DNA from: Massilia aurea
Lineage (GTDB): Bacteria; Pseudomonadota; Gammaproteobacteria; Burkholderiales; Burkholderiaceae_D
NCBI RefSeq assembly: GCF_014200505.1
Contig: NZ_JACHBX010000004.1
Coordinates: 496,001 to 560,000, forward strand
Direction: 5' to 3'
Length of the DNA stretch: 64,000 bases
A program made the translations under genes and the position numbers. The stretch's first letter is position 1; each line of letters opens with the position of its first letter. The notes under the pieces were generated by a model. That model did not search any database. It was not told the DNA's origin and saw nothing but the letters and a program-made list of their open reading frames with translations. Positions 54,018 to 62,537 of the stretch are shown here, piece after piece.

Positions 54018-54767
54018 TCAGATACCCTGCGCCAGCCGTAGCAGCGCGCCGGGATCGAGGATCACCAGCCGGTTCGTGTCCTTCTGCACTACACCCTGCT
54101 GCACCAGCGTCAGGAGCGCACGGGTGACCGTTTCGCGGCTGGTATTGATCATGTTGGCAATGTCCTGATGGGTCGGCAGGTTTTCGACCACGCGTTGGCC
54201 GTCCTTGTTTTCGACCTGGGGCATCAGGGAGATATAGGTGAAAATGCGGCGCGATGTATTGTTAATGCTGAGCACGGCCCGGAATTCCGAATCGCGCTGG
54301 ATTTTTTGCGCCAGGTGGCCCAGCATCTTGCGCGCCACCGATGGCGAATGCGAGAACAGGTGCAGTGCGGTGGACGCTGGCAGAAACGCAACGAGCACCT
54401 CCGACGTTGCCACCACCGAAGCCGAGCGGGTCGAGCCGTTGATCAGGGCGATCTCGCCAAAGAAGTCGCCGGCGGCCAGCATGCGCAAGCCGATCGCGCG
54501 GCCGTCTTCGGTGACATCGATCACCTGCAACTGGCCGGATAGCAGAAAGAGCAGGGCATCGGCAGCGCCGCCCTTGTGGAGTACCACGGTACGTTTGGGG
54601 AAGTGACGGAAGCGCAGCTCCGTCTTGACCTGCAACAATTCGTCTTCAGTCAGTTCGGCCAGCAACGGGATCTTGCGCAGATGAATCTGGATCTTCTGCT
54701 CGTGTAATTGCGGTACTGCGCCGGGGGCGCTGTCAGCATTCTCTGAAGGCTTGGCGGTGGAACTCAT
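54018..54767 (-). CDS. Crp/Fnr family transcriptional regulator with CRP-like DNA-reading helix
   Basis: 249 residues from ATG 54767; the longer frame to 54959 is not preferred. Cyclic-nucleotide domain about residues 35-150: FGEIALINGSTRSASV carries the Gly-Glu and Arg-Ser pair that holds cAMP phosphate and ribose in CRP. No N-terminal Fnr cysteines. The C-terminal winged helix has THQDIANMINTSRETVTRALL near 195-215; SRETVTR has the Arg, Glu and Arg that in E. coli CRP (SRETVGR) contact TGTGA. So this protein should read TGTGA-N6-TCACA, a sequence found three times within 8.5 kb. It could be the genome's main CRP or a local one. Confidence 0.9.
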   Translation of the reverse strand: MSSTAKPSENADSAPGAVPQLHEQKIQIHLRKIPLLAELTEDELLQVKTELRFRHFPKRTVVLHKGGAADALLFLLSGQLQVIDVTEDGRAIGLRMLAAGDFFGEIALINGSTRSASVVATSEVLVAFLPASTALHLFSHSPSVARKMLGHLAQKIQRDSEFRAVLSINNTSRRIFTYISLMPQVENKDGQRVVENLPTHQDIANMINTSRETVTRALLTLVQQGVVQKDTNRLVILDPGALLRLAQGI

Positions 54768-54805
54768 CGATCGTTCAATCTTGTAAAAATACAGGCCTGG
54801 ATGCG

Positions 54806-55135
54806 TTATCCAGTCGATGCAAGCAGCGCCATTGCCAGCGCAGCGCAGGCGATGCCTGCAGCGTTGGCCGCCATATCGCGCCAGCAAAAGCGGCGGTCTG
54901 GAACCAGCGCTTGAAGGCACTCGATCACCCACCCGGCCAATAGCAGGCTGACTAGCCACCAGGCACTTTGCGTCGGGCCGTCAGCGATCCGCAGAGCCAG
55001 CACCGTCAGCACCGCAAACGCGGAAAAATGCAGGAATTTATCGTTGGGCAGTGGCGGCAGCCATCGGTTTGGCACCAGGCAACCGATGCACACGCAGGTG
55101 GCGGCGCAGACAAACAAGATTACTTCCAGCCCCAT
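54806..55135 (-). CDS. VanZ-like small membrane protein
   Basis: 109 residues, four membrane helices. LPPLPNDKFLHFSAFAVLTVLALR (as DKFLHFSAFAVL) and ECLQALVPDRRFCWRDMAANAAG (as QALVPDRRFCWRDMAAN) are the VanZ/teicoplanin-resistance-like family motifs. In proteobacteria such proteins often sit beside exopolysaccharide or exosortase genes; no direct function is known. It follows the TPR/barrel gene (minus strand) and precedes the Crp gene. Confidence 0.85.
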   Translation of the reverse strand: MGLEVILFVCAATCVCIGCLVPNRWLPPLPNDKFLHFSAFAVLTVLALRIADGPTQSAWWLVSLLLAGWVIECLQALVPDRRFCWRDMAANAAGIACAALAMALLASTG

Positions 55136-55183
55136 GCCACCGACAACCTGTAAATTCAGAATGTGCTGATTGTAACGCCCAAC

Positions 55184-56458
55184 TCAAGGATAAAGCCACT
55201 GCCAGCTCAGCTGGATCTGTCGGTTGTTGTACTGAAAGATTGAAATGTTTTCACGGTTGCGCACTGCACGGGCTTCCAGCACGACGTTCTGCCGCTTGGC
55301 AATTGGGTACGTCAGTGACGCGCGCAGCACCTGGGTGCGCTGTGCGCGTACCTGGTCGATCAGCAGCTCGGGCGAATACGCGCTGGCGCTGTCCCAGGTC
55401 TGGCGCGTGTAGGCCAGCTCGGCCACGGTCTTTAAGCCGATCGGCTGGCGCAGGGTCAGGCTCACGTAATTGCCATGACGATTTTCACCCGGCCGGTCGG
55501 CGCGCGCGCGATCACTCATGAGGCCGACGGTGGCGTTCGCGCTGAACGACCCGGTGTAATGGCTGAGCAGGGCGCGCAGCTCGAACATGTCCGAATTGAA
55601 CGTATCGAGGGTTGCATAATCGATATGCGTGGCCGCGCCGATCAGGTGCAACTGGGTGCGCGGCGGCAACGGCAGGGGCGGCGTGACGCGTAACTGCGCC
55701 TGAGCCTGGCGCTGGTACAAATGCCCGCCCATGCCAGAGACGCCCAGCGCGCCGGTAGTGCGCACCAGCCAGCGCCCGAAGCGCCAGGGCGACTCGATGC
55801 CCGCGTACAGCGACGCGGTATCGTAACGGCGCATGCTGTCGTAGCGCCGGCCCTGAAACTGCAAAAAGCCCAGCGTGCCGTTGGCAGTAAGGTCGCGGAC
55901 ATAGTCGGCGCTCATTTGCGTATAGCCGTCGCGTTTCGGTAGAAAGTCGTCCAGCAGCGGCAGCTCGACCGAACCATCCGGCCCCTCGATAATGAAAGAC
56001 GAGTTGCTGGCACCCTGGTTGACGTTGTCGTCGATACCGCGGCTCACGCTGATGGTGCCGGAGCTTGACGGTGCCCAGGCCATGCAGCCGGTGTCGCGCG
56101 CTTCGGCAATCAGCTCCAGGATTTCGCGTGCTGGGTTGAAACGCGTTTCGACATTGGCGAACAGACGCTCGGCCTCGTCGGCCTGCCCGAGGCTGCACTG
56201 GATCAGCGCCAGGTCGAGCCAGGCGCCTGCGTGCTGCGGCACCATTTTGACCAGGCGCGACATCTGCTGCGATGCATCACCCTTGCGTCCCTCGGCCAGC
56301 GATTGCAGGGCTTGCTGATAGAGCTGCTCTTCGGGTGTGAGCGCGACTGACGGCGCATCCGGCACGGACTGCGCCAGCGCCGTCCCGGGTGCCAGTGGCA
56401 GAGTCAGGAATAATGAAAGCAGCAGCAACGGTGCAGCCAGCGCACGCACGGGGTTCAT
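55184..56458 (-). CDS. Outer-membrane protein: TPR domain plus beta-barrel
   Basis: 424 residues. A signal peptide (LLLLSLFLTLPLAPGTALA, cut near residue 29) is followed by TPR repeats (about 40-120; EEQLYQQALQSLAEG, GAWLDLALIQCSLGQADEAERLF) and a C-terminal part of alternating strands ending IQLSWQWLYP, a typical outer-membrane end with aromatic residues. The layout resembles surface lipoprotein assembly modifiers (Slam), but the barrel is not aligned here. It overlaps the CHASE2 cyclase gene by 4 bases, so barrel and cyclase are made together. Confidence 0.8.
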   Translation of the reverse strand: MNPVRALAAPLLLLSLFLTLPLAPGTALAQSVPDAPSVALTPEEQLYQQALQSLAEGRKGDASQQMSRLVKMVPQHAGAWLDLALIQCSLGQADEAERLFANVETRFNPAREILELIAEARDTGCMAWAPSSSGTISVSRGIDDNVNQGASNSSFIIEGPDGSVELPLLDDFLPKRDGYTQMSADYVRDLTANGTLGFLQFQGRRYDSMRRYDTASLYAGIESPWRFGRWLVRTTGALGVSGMGGHLYQRQAQAQLRVTPPLPLPPRTQLHLIGAATHIDYATLDTFNSDMFELRALLSHYTGSFSANATVGLMSDRARADRPGENRHGNYVSLTLRQPIGLKTVAELAYTRQTWDSASAYSPELLIDQVRAQRTQVLRASLTYPIAKRQNVVLEARAVRNRENISIFQYNNRQIQLSWQWLYP

Positions 56459-58380
56459 GCAGTGCCTTTCGCAGTGTCGCGGCGGTCTGGAGTCGTTCCA
56501 GGGGCGAGTAAAGTCATGTCGAGGGTATACAGAGGAGTCGCTCTTTCTTTGCCGCGCAGAAGGCGCTCGCCAAGGGAGAGAAAACGGTGGCGCCGGCTTC
56601 GATCGATCGTGCCCGGCCCGATGATGATGTCGTGCGAAAAATCGCGCGCTACCTGTTCGAGCCGCGCTGCGGTGTTCACGCTGTCGCCGACGGCAGTATA
56701 GATGCTGCGGAACGACGTGCCAAAGTCGCCGGCCATGGCAGCGCCGCTTTCGATGCCGATGCGCACGCGTAGCGGCAGAAACCCTTCGCGCACACGCGCA
56801 GCACTCAGGGCGGCCACGCGCTGCGTCATTTTATGGGCTGCATCCAGCGCCAGATCGGCATGTTGTTCCAACGGCAGCGGTGCACCCCAGAATGCCATCA
56901 TGCCGTCGCCCGTGTATTTGTCCAGCGTACCTTGGTGAGCGATCACTTCGCCCGTGAGGCAGTCGAGGAAGTCACGCGTCAATCTGGCCGCTTCTTCCAC
57001 CGGCAGGGTTTCGACCTGGGTGGTGTAACCCTCCATGTCGGCCACCAGGGTGGTCACGTCGCAGCGGCGCGGGCGTAGCGGATCCAGTTCTTCGCTTCGC
57101 AGTAATTGCTCGACCACGGCCGGCGCAACGTACTGGCGCAGCGTCTGCAACAGGTGGCGCGAGCGGCGCTGGGCCTGCTGCCATTGATAGGGCACGGCCA
57201 CCGTCAGCAGGAACAAATTGGTCGCCAGGGGGCCGGTTGGCGCGAAAGCGGGGTCATGCGGTGCCAAGGCATATGCCAGCGCCAGCCACAACGCCGAACT
57301 GGCACCCAGCAGTGCAACGCCGGCAGCGGCCGACAGGCGTGGGAACGCAAGGGTGCAGGCGATGCTCGACACCAGCGCGAACAGGCAGGCAGCCAGGCGT
57401 CCGGGAAGGGGCGCGGGCAGCGCCCCCTGCTGGCGGTCGAGCAGGGCCGACAGGATGGTGGCCTGCACTCCCAGGCCAGGCCGGTTGGCAGCGAGCGGCG
57501 TCGAGACGCGGTCGCCCATGCCCAGCGAGGACGAGCCCACCAGCACCAGCCGGCCACTGGCGCCTGCCGGGGCGATGCGATGCTGCAGGATGTCGGCGGC
57601 GCTGACGACTGTAAAGGCGCTCCAGTCGCGGCGATATGGAATGCGCATCAGGCCGGTATCGGCAAGCGCCAGCGGTGGCTGGCCGCTGCAGCAATTGAGC
57701 AGCGCCAGCGCCAGGGTCGGATACTGTTTTCCGCCGAACTGGGTTACCAGAGGAATGCGGCGCAGGGCGCCATCCGGATCAGGAATGAAGCCAATGGCGC
57801 CGACATGGGGCGCCGCAGCGAGTGCCGGGTAGTTGCCGAGGTAGCCAGTCGCCGGGACGCCGCGCTTGTATATCGTGCTCGCGCCGCCCAGGTGACCGTC
57901 GCGAACGGGCTGTGGGCGGTTGCCGGCGAAATCGAAGTCGAATGCCTGGGCCGGGACCAGCGGCCCGTGCGCAGCCAGCAACGCCAGGCGCGTATCGCCA
58001 TCGGTATCGGTTGGCGAGGGCAGCAGGATATCGAGCGCCACGCCGCGCGCATCGTAATCGGCCAGCAAAATCTCGACCAGGTCGGCCAGGCGGGCGCGCG
58101 GCCATGGCCAGGGACCGAGCTCGGTCAGTGACGCTTCATCGATGTCGACCACGAGCACGCGAGGTTCAGGCGCATCGCTTACCTGCATACGCAGAAAGGC
58201 GTCGCGCAGCCATTCGTTGGGCAGAAACGACACCTGGGTCAGGATCGTGCGCAGCCAGACGTCATCAGTGGACGACAGACGCGTCGTGCCAGCATATTGC
58301 GACCACAGGGTGACCGTGAACGCCATTGCGGCAATGATCCAGCGACCACGAGATACTGCTAGGGTTCTAGGTTCCGCCAC
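56455..58380 (-). CDS. CHASE2 sensor class III adenylate/guanylate cyclase
   Basis: 641 residues. One N-terminal helix, a periplasmic CHASE2 domain (about residues 40-345; VLVVDIDEASLTELGPWPWPR in parts, GVALDILLPSP), three helices (about 350-415; LAACLFALVSSIACTLAF), then a class III cyclase domain with TLVADMEGYTTQVE (metal Asp near 447), KYTGDGMMAFWGAP (second metal Asp) and AVGDSVNTAARLE (transition-state Asn and Arg). The Lys and Asp/Thr pattern favours ATP over GTP, but this is not certain. It should make cAMP in response to an outside signal. Divergent from fecR, whose promoter carries a perfect CRP site. Confidence 0.93.
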   Translation of the reverse strand: MAEPRTLAVSRGRWIIAAMAFTVTLWSQYAGTTRLSSTDDVWLRTILTQVSFLPNEWLRDAFLRMQVSDAPEPRVLVVDIDEASLTELGPWPWPRARLADLVEILLADYDARGVALDILLPSPTDTDGDTRLALLAAHGPLVPAQAFDFDFAGNRPQPVRDGHLGGASTIYKRGVPATGYLGNYPALAAAPHVGAIGFIPDPDGALRRIPLVTQFGGKQYPTLALALLNCCSGQPPLALADTGLMRIPYRRDWSAFTVVSAADILQHRIAPAGASGRLVLVGSSSLGMGDRVSTPLAANRPGLGVQATILSALLDRQQGALPAPLPGRLAACLFALVSSIACTLAFPRLSAAAGVALLGASSALWLALAYALAPHDPAFAPTGPLATNLFLLTVAVPYQWQQAQRRSRHLLQTLRQYVAPAVVEQLLRSEELDPLRPRRCDVTTLVADMEGYTTQVETLPVEEAARLTRDFLDCLTGEVIAHQGTLDKYTGDGMMAFWGAPLPLEQHADLALDAAHKMTQRVAALSAARVREGFLPLRVRIGIESGAAMAGDFGTSFRSIYTAVGDSVNTAARLEQVARDFSHDIIIGPGTIDRSRRHRFLSLGERLLRGKERATPLYTLDMTLLAPGTTPDRRDTAKGTA

Positions 58381-58513
58381 ACGCCGCTCGTTCGAGACGA
58401 TCTCACTATAGGATAGACCGTAAGTATATCGTTAGGGTTTCTCATTTGCATTGTTTTTTTGGAAACGTAAGCGACTGTAATGCATTTATTTGCATGTAGC
58501 CTTTGGGATAGAA

Positions 58514-58529
58514 TGTGATCATCGTCACA
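58514..58529. promoter_or_regulatory. CRP site 1 (fecR promoter)
   Basis: TGTGATCATCGTCACA, perfect TGTGA-N6-TCACA. Its centre (58521.5) is 35.5 bases before the end of the -10 box at 58552-58557 (TAAAGT), so it sits at about -41.5, a class II activator position. It lies in the divergent gap, and could also affect the cyclase gene. Confidence 0.85.
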
Positions 58530-58551
58530 GAGCCACGTCTTTGCAACGCGG

Positions 58552-58557
58552 TAAAGT
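58552..58557 (+). promoter_or_regulatory. -10 box of the CRP-type fecR promoter
   Basis: TAAAGT, with start near 58563 and a leader of about 20 bases carrying AAGGGGA (58570-58576) ahead of the TTG start. No -35 hexamer, as expected when CRP replaces it. Confidence 0.5.
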
Positions 58558-58583
58558 GAGAAGGAAAGTAAAGGGGACCCATC

Positions 58584-59984
58584 TTGCATAAACTACTTGT
58601 TATCGCGACGCTCGCATGTTCGGCACAATTCGCCCATGCAGCCGAAGCGGGCAAGATCATCTTTGTCGCCGGCGCGGCGCAGTCGGACGGTCGTCCTGCC
58701 ACGCAGGGCGCTCCGGTCGAAGAAGGGCAGATGCTCACCACCGGCGTCGATGGCTATATTTATGTGAAGACGGCTGACAATGGTCTTTTCATCCTGCGGC
58801 CGCAAACGAAGGCGCGTATCGTCACCTATCACATCGACCAGCAGAATCCTGCCAATACCAAGGTCAAGTTCGAGCTGATCAGCGGCACCGCGCGTAGCCG
58901 TTCTGGCGATGCCGTTAAACAGGCCCGCCAGAATTTTCGCTTCAATACGCCTGTCGCGGCGATCGGCGTGCGCGGTACTGACTTCACTGTCGTGACCGAT
59001 GACGACACCTCGCGTGTGTCGGTGTTCTCCGGCGGCGTGGTGGTCAGTGGTTTTGCCAGTGGTTGCCGTCCGGAAGGCGGGGGGCCGTGTGAAGGTACCG
59101 CCAGTCGCGAACTCAATGCCACCCAGCGTGGACAACTACTCCAAGTGACGCGTGGTCAGGCAGCACCGCAGGTACTGAGTGCTGGTCCTTCGGGTAGCGA
59201 GACAGGCGCGCCGGCGCGTTCAGACGAGCCGGTTGTCAAGAATGGTGGGGCGGGTGACTCGAAGGTGACGGTCGAGGCTGCGAAAAACGCAGGTATCAAT
59301 GAGGCCATCAGCAAAAACCTGCCGCCATCGCCATCGCCATCGCCATCGCCTTCTCCTGGCGGCGTTACAGACCCGGTTGTCGTCGTGCCGCCAGTCGTCG
59401 AACCGCCAGCCGTCGTGGTGCCTCCCGTTATCACGCCGCCGATCCAGCCGCCAGTGGCTGTTTTGCCAGAGCAGAGAGTCGTATGGGGACGCTGGCAGGC
59501 AGTGAACGGCCTGCCACCAGCATTCGATTACGCTGGTCAGCATGCGTCGAGTGAACGCATCGCGCTCAATGGTTATTTCGCGCTGTTCCGTACGCCAGGT
59601 GCTGAATACGTCACACCAAACAATGGCGCCGTAGGATTCACCATACGCGGCAGCGAGGCATATGTAATCACCGAGTATGGAAGTGGAATAATCACGACAA
59701 GTTCAGCGCAGTTAAGAAATGGTTTCCTGAATATCGACTTCGGCAAACGCAGCTTCGCTACCAGCGTCGACGTGATCACAGATGCAAACGTCGTGAATAT
59801 GCGTGGTGAAGGGATTGTTTCAGGCAGCGGGTACCTTAGCGGCGACTCAGGTGGCCGCCACGGCTACCTGAACGTGCAGGGTTTGCTCAGCAATGAGCGT
59901 GGTTCCTCAGCCAGTGCTGCCACGATATTCGATGGCCGGATGGATGAGCGTCGGACTGTGAATGGAGCGGCCACCTGGCGCTGA
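58584..59984 (+). CDS. FecR-domain exported protein with C-terminal TbpB-like beta domain
   Basis: 466 residues from TTG 58584 (KLLVIATLACSAQFAHA signal peptide, cut near residue 20; a lipoprotein cut at the Cys is less likely). Residues about 25-150 form a FecR domain (VEEGQMLTTGVDGYIYVKTADN, seen as EEGQMLTTGVDG; FNTPVAAIGVRGTDF). A serine-proline repeat and proline/valine-rich linker (about 248-300) lead to a glycine-rich beta domain of about 160 residues (GAVGFTIRGSEAY, GEGIVSGSGYLSG, ATIFDGRMDERRTV), resembling the small barrels of TbpB-like surface proteins; that is by eye. FecR and CHASE2-cyclase pairs recur in related genomes. Confidence 0.85.
   Translation: MHKLLVIATLACSAQFAHAAEAGKIIFVAGAAQSDGRPATQGAPVEEGQMLTTGVDGYIYVKTADNGLFILRPQTKARIVTYHIDQQNPANTKVKFELISGTARSRSGDAVKQARQNFRFNTPVAAIGVRGTDFTVVTDDDTSRVSVFSGGVVVSGFASGCRPEGGGPCEGTASRELNATQRGQLLQVTRGQAAPQVLSAGPSGSETGAPARSDEPVVKNGGAGDSKVTVEAAKNAGINEAISKNLPPSPSPSPSPSPGGVTDPVVVVPPVVEPPAVVVPPVITPPIQPPVAVLPEQRVVWGRWQAVNGLPPAFDYAGQHASSERIALNGYFALFRTPGAEYVTPNNGAVGFTIRGSEAYVITEYGSGIITTSSAQLRNGFLNIDFGKRSFATSVDVITDANVVNMRGEGIVSGSGYLSGDSGGRHGYLNVQGLLSNERGSSASAATIFDGRMDERRTVNGAATWR
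59325..59348 (+). repeat. Hexanucleotide tandem repeat (CCATCG)4 in fecR
   Basis: Four exact copies of CCATCG coding for a Ser-Pro run in the linker. Gain or loss of units would change linker length without a frameshift. Confidence 0.8.
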
Positions 59985-60013
59985 TAATGTTATTAGGATT
60001 GTTGAATAGATAA

Positions 60014-60036
60014 CCCCGGTTCTCCGGGGTTTTTAT
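60014..60036 (+). terminator. Intrinsic terminator of fecR
   Basis: AACCCCGG (60014-60021), loop TTCT, CCGGGGTT (60026-60033) and a T-run. Perfect 8-bp stem. Confidence 0.9.
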
Positions 60037-60226
60037 TTAGTAAGACTTTATAAACGATGCATAAAATCCTTTCAATTTGTTTCAAGATGTAACCGCACTC
60101 CTTTCTCATAACGTGGTAATTTTCTTATGGTTTTTTGTGACAATTGTTGAGAATGGAAGGCGGATGACTGGATTTATTACTTATTTGTACCCTTTATGTA
60201 AATTCTTCCAGAAACTTTGTCGAAAA

Positions 60227-60242
60227 TGTGATGCCCATCACA
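60227..60242. promoter_or_regulatory. CRP site 2 (DUF4214 gene promoter)
   Basis: TGTGATGCCCATCACA, perfect TGTGA-N6-TCACA. A -10-like CATGAT at 60265-60270 ends 35.5 bases from the centre (60234.5), exactly as at site 1. The start would be near 60277. Confidence 0.85.
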
Positions 60243-60357
60243 CCCGGCCCCGCCACGCATCTGTCATGATGCGATCCGTTGGTCTTCAAGGGTGCACGCA
60301 CTCTTGCAATGCTTGAATCAACATTTGATTGATCGATCTTTCTAATTGGAGTTACAC

Positions 60358-62316
60358 ATGGCAATCGTCACTACCCACGTCGCAGCAGTTCAGGAACTGT
60401 ATGTCGCATATTTCGGCCGTCCTGCTGATGTCGCTGGCCTGGACTACTGGACCAATGTCGTTGCAGCTGAAGGCGGCAAGCTGACCGCTGTGTCGGCTGC
60501 TTTCGCAAAAGAAAAAGAGTACACCGACCTGTTCGCTGGCAAGACCAACGCTCAGATCATCGACATGATCTACACCAACATGTTTGGCCACGCTGCTGAC
60601 GCTGCTGGTCGTACGTACTGGGTCGATCTGCTGACCGCAGGCACCGTCTCGGTCGACATGATCGTTGCTGAAGTCGCTAAAGGCGCTCAGGGCAGCGATG
60701 ACACGGCAGTCAACAACAAGGTTGTTGGTGCAACTGCGTTCACCGCAGCTCTGGATACCTCGGCTGAGCAAGCTGGCTACTCGGGTGCTGCTGCTGCCGT
60801 CCTGGCCAAGGCCTTCGTTGCTGGCATCACCACCAATGCAACTCTGGATGCTGCTATCGCTCCTACCTCGCTGGCTGCTACCGTGTCGGCTGTTGTTGTC
60901 GCAGGTACCCCATTCACCGTGGTCGGCGCACTGCAAAACCTGGACGTCGCCACGAAAGCAGAAGCTGCTTTCCTGGTGACCGCTGATGGCGATACTCTTG
61001 CAACGACGAGCGCTACCGAAGCTTCGCTGGATCTCGCAGTAAGCACTGCTTCGACTGCAGTCGGTAATGCACTGCCTACTGATGCTAAAGCCATTTACAG
61101 CGCCGCTGGTACGTCGACGGCCGTTAAGGCAGCTCTGGTTGCTGACCAGCAAACTGCGAATGCAGCTGCACTGAAAACCGCAAGCGATAACGTTACTGCC
61201 GCCAACGCCAATATCGCCAAAGTCGCCGGCCTGACCGCCGCTGTGACCACGCTGACTGGTGCTAAAGCATCGGCTGAAGCCACTCTGAAGGCTCAGGGCG
61301 CTGCTGAAGCCAAGCTGGCCGCCGACCTGGCGTTCTACAACACGACCAAAGGTGGTGCGGCTGTGACCGTTGCAGCTGACGGTTCGGTGACCGGCCTGAT
61401 CAGCCTTGTGGACGGCAAGCTCACCTTGGCAACCGGCGTGACCGAAGCCAAAAACCCTGGTGTGACCGCGCTGCTGAACTCGTCGGTTGCTTTGGAAGCC
61501 GCCCAAGCTGCTAATACTAGCGCTAATACCGTCGTGTCCTTGTCGCAGGCAAGTGTTGATTTCCTCGACACGACCCCAGCTGAAGTGACCTCGCTGCAAA
61601 ACCTGGCTAAGCTGATGACCGACTTCACGTTCGCCACTGGTGTTCTGCCAACCGAAGCACAAGTCAATCAACAGCTGCAACTGCTGCAAGCTCGTGACAC
61701 CACGGGTTCGAGCCTGTTTGAAGATTTCCAGGCTGCTGTGACCACCCACAAAGGGCTGGCAGATGATTCCAACCCACTGACCGCTAGCTTGACCGATGCA
61801 ACCACTGGCGCTACTGGTAGTGTCAAGGCAGCAAATGACTCGATCAAAGCGCTGAACGATGCTGTGGCCGGCCTGCAAAAAGCTGAAGCCAACGTCACTC
61901 AGTACGACGCGCTGCACGCTGCTGTGACCGCATCGAGCAAAGTCTTCACCGACAACGGTTACGCTCTGCAACAAGTTGATACCGCCAGCGAAATCGGTTC
62001 GGCTGCTTCGGACATCTTTGTCGTCGGTAAAACCGTCGGCGCTGCTGGCACCGCTAGCACCATCAGCCTGTTTGGTCTGCAAGGCACCGACTCGCTGTAT
62101 GTCGGTTCGGGCTACACCCTGAACACCGGCGCACTGACCACCGGCAACAACGCTGCTCTGGAAGTGTTCGTCTCGCAAGTCGGTGGCGACACCGTCCTGA
62201 AAATGGAAACGTCGGTCTTCGGCTCGAGCACCGCGACCCCAGAAATCATCACCATCACCCTGGTTGGCGTCGATGCAGCTGATATCGTGATGAACAACGG
62301 CATCATCACCGCCTAA
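60358..62316 (+). CDS. DUF4214-domain secreted protein, probable type I secretion substrate
   Basis: 652 residues from ATG 60358, with TTGGAG before it. The N-terminal 110 residues form a DUF4214 region (VQELYVAYFGRPADVAGLDYW; MFGHAADAAGRTYWVDLL). The middle is alanine/threonine-rich with helical, coiled-coil-like stretches (about 260-330 and 480-530). The last 100 residues are beta-rich, ending VDAADIVMNNGIITA, like C-terminal type I signals. No cysteine, no signal peptide, no GGxGxDxxx calcium repeats. Codons favour GCT, CTG and AAC strongly, unlike neighbours, suggesting very high expression. A strong terminator follows, then the type I ATPase gene. An S-layer-like or adhesive role is possible but unproven. 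Confidence 0.85.
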   Translation: MAIVTTHVAAVQELYVAYFGRPADVAGLDYWTNVVAAEGGKLTAVSAAFAKEKEYTDLFAGKTNAQIIDMIYTNMFGHAADAAGRTYWVDLLTAGTVSVDMIVAEVAKGAQGSDDTAVNNKVVGATAFTAALDTSAEQAGYSGAAAAVLAKAFVAGITTNATLDAAIAPTSLAATVSAVVVAGTPFTVVGALQNLDVATKAEAAFLVTADGDTLATTSATEASLDLAVSTASTAVGNALPTDAKAIYSAAGTSTAVKAALVADQQTANAAALKTASDNVTAANANIAKVAGLTAAVTTLTGAKASAEATLKAQGAAEAKLAADLAFYNTTKGGAAVTVAADGSVTGLISLVDGKLTLATGVTEAKNPGVTALLNSSVALEAAQAANTSANTVVSLSQASVDFLDTTPAEVTSLQNLAKLMTDFTFATGVLPTEAQVNQQLQLLQARDTTGSSLFEDFQAAVTTHKGLADDSNPLTASLTDATTGATGSVKAANDSIKALNDAVAGLQKAEANVTQYDALHAAVTASSKVFTDNGYALQQVDTASEIGSAASDIFVVGKTVGAAGTASTISLFGLQGTDSLYVGSGYTLNTGALTTGNNAALEVFVSQVGGDTVLKMETSVFGSSTATPEIITITLVGVDAADIVMNNGIITA

Positions 62317-62355
62317 GGTTTTTGCCTGGGCAACCAGGTCGAAATTAAAGCGAAG

Positions 62356-62388
62356 AACCCCGCCTCCGTAAGGAGGTGGGGTTTTTTT
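62356..62388 (+). terminator. Strong intrinsic terminator after the DUF4214 gene
   Basis: AACCCCGCCTCC (62356-62367), loop GTAA, GGAGGTGGGGTT (62372-62383), then a T-run: 12-bp stem with one G-U pair. It separates the abundant substrate from the exporter transcript. Confidence 0.93.
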
Positions 62389-62434
62389 ATTTGAGGTAGC
62401 TTCGCCACAAATAATTTCTATCTGGTCAACAATT

Positions 62435-62450
62435 TGTGATCAGTGTCACA
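62435..62450. promoter_or_regulatory. CRP site 3 (type I secretion promoter)
   Basis: TGTGATCAGTGTCACA, perfect TGTGA-N6-TCACA, centre 62442.5. A -10-like CATAAT at 62470-62475 ends 32.5 bases from the centre, three bases closer than at sites 1 and 2. Start near 62482, about 55 bases before the ATG. Confidence 0.85.
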
Positions 62451-62537
62451 AAAATTTCAAAATTTACGTCATAATACGCTGCGCGGTAATTCCCGTAGGA
62501 ATCCTCACTTAACGACGAAGGTCGCACGTATTCATTC

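Larger units (their letters stand above)
59985..60357 (+). other. Intergenic region before the DUF4214 gene
   Basis: About 370 bases: the fecR terminator (60014-60036), an AT-rich stretch to about 60220, CRP site 2, then a leader of about 80 bases with GGAG before the ATG. The small open frame at 60077-60316 crosses the CRP site and has no ribosome site, so it is not called. Confidence 0.6.

Noticed and set aside
60077..60316. 79-codon open frame upstream of the DUF4214 gene
   Set aside because: Crosses the CRP palindrome and probable start site; no ribosome site.
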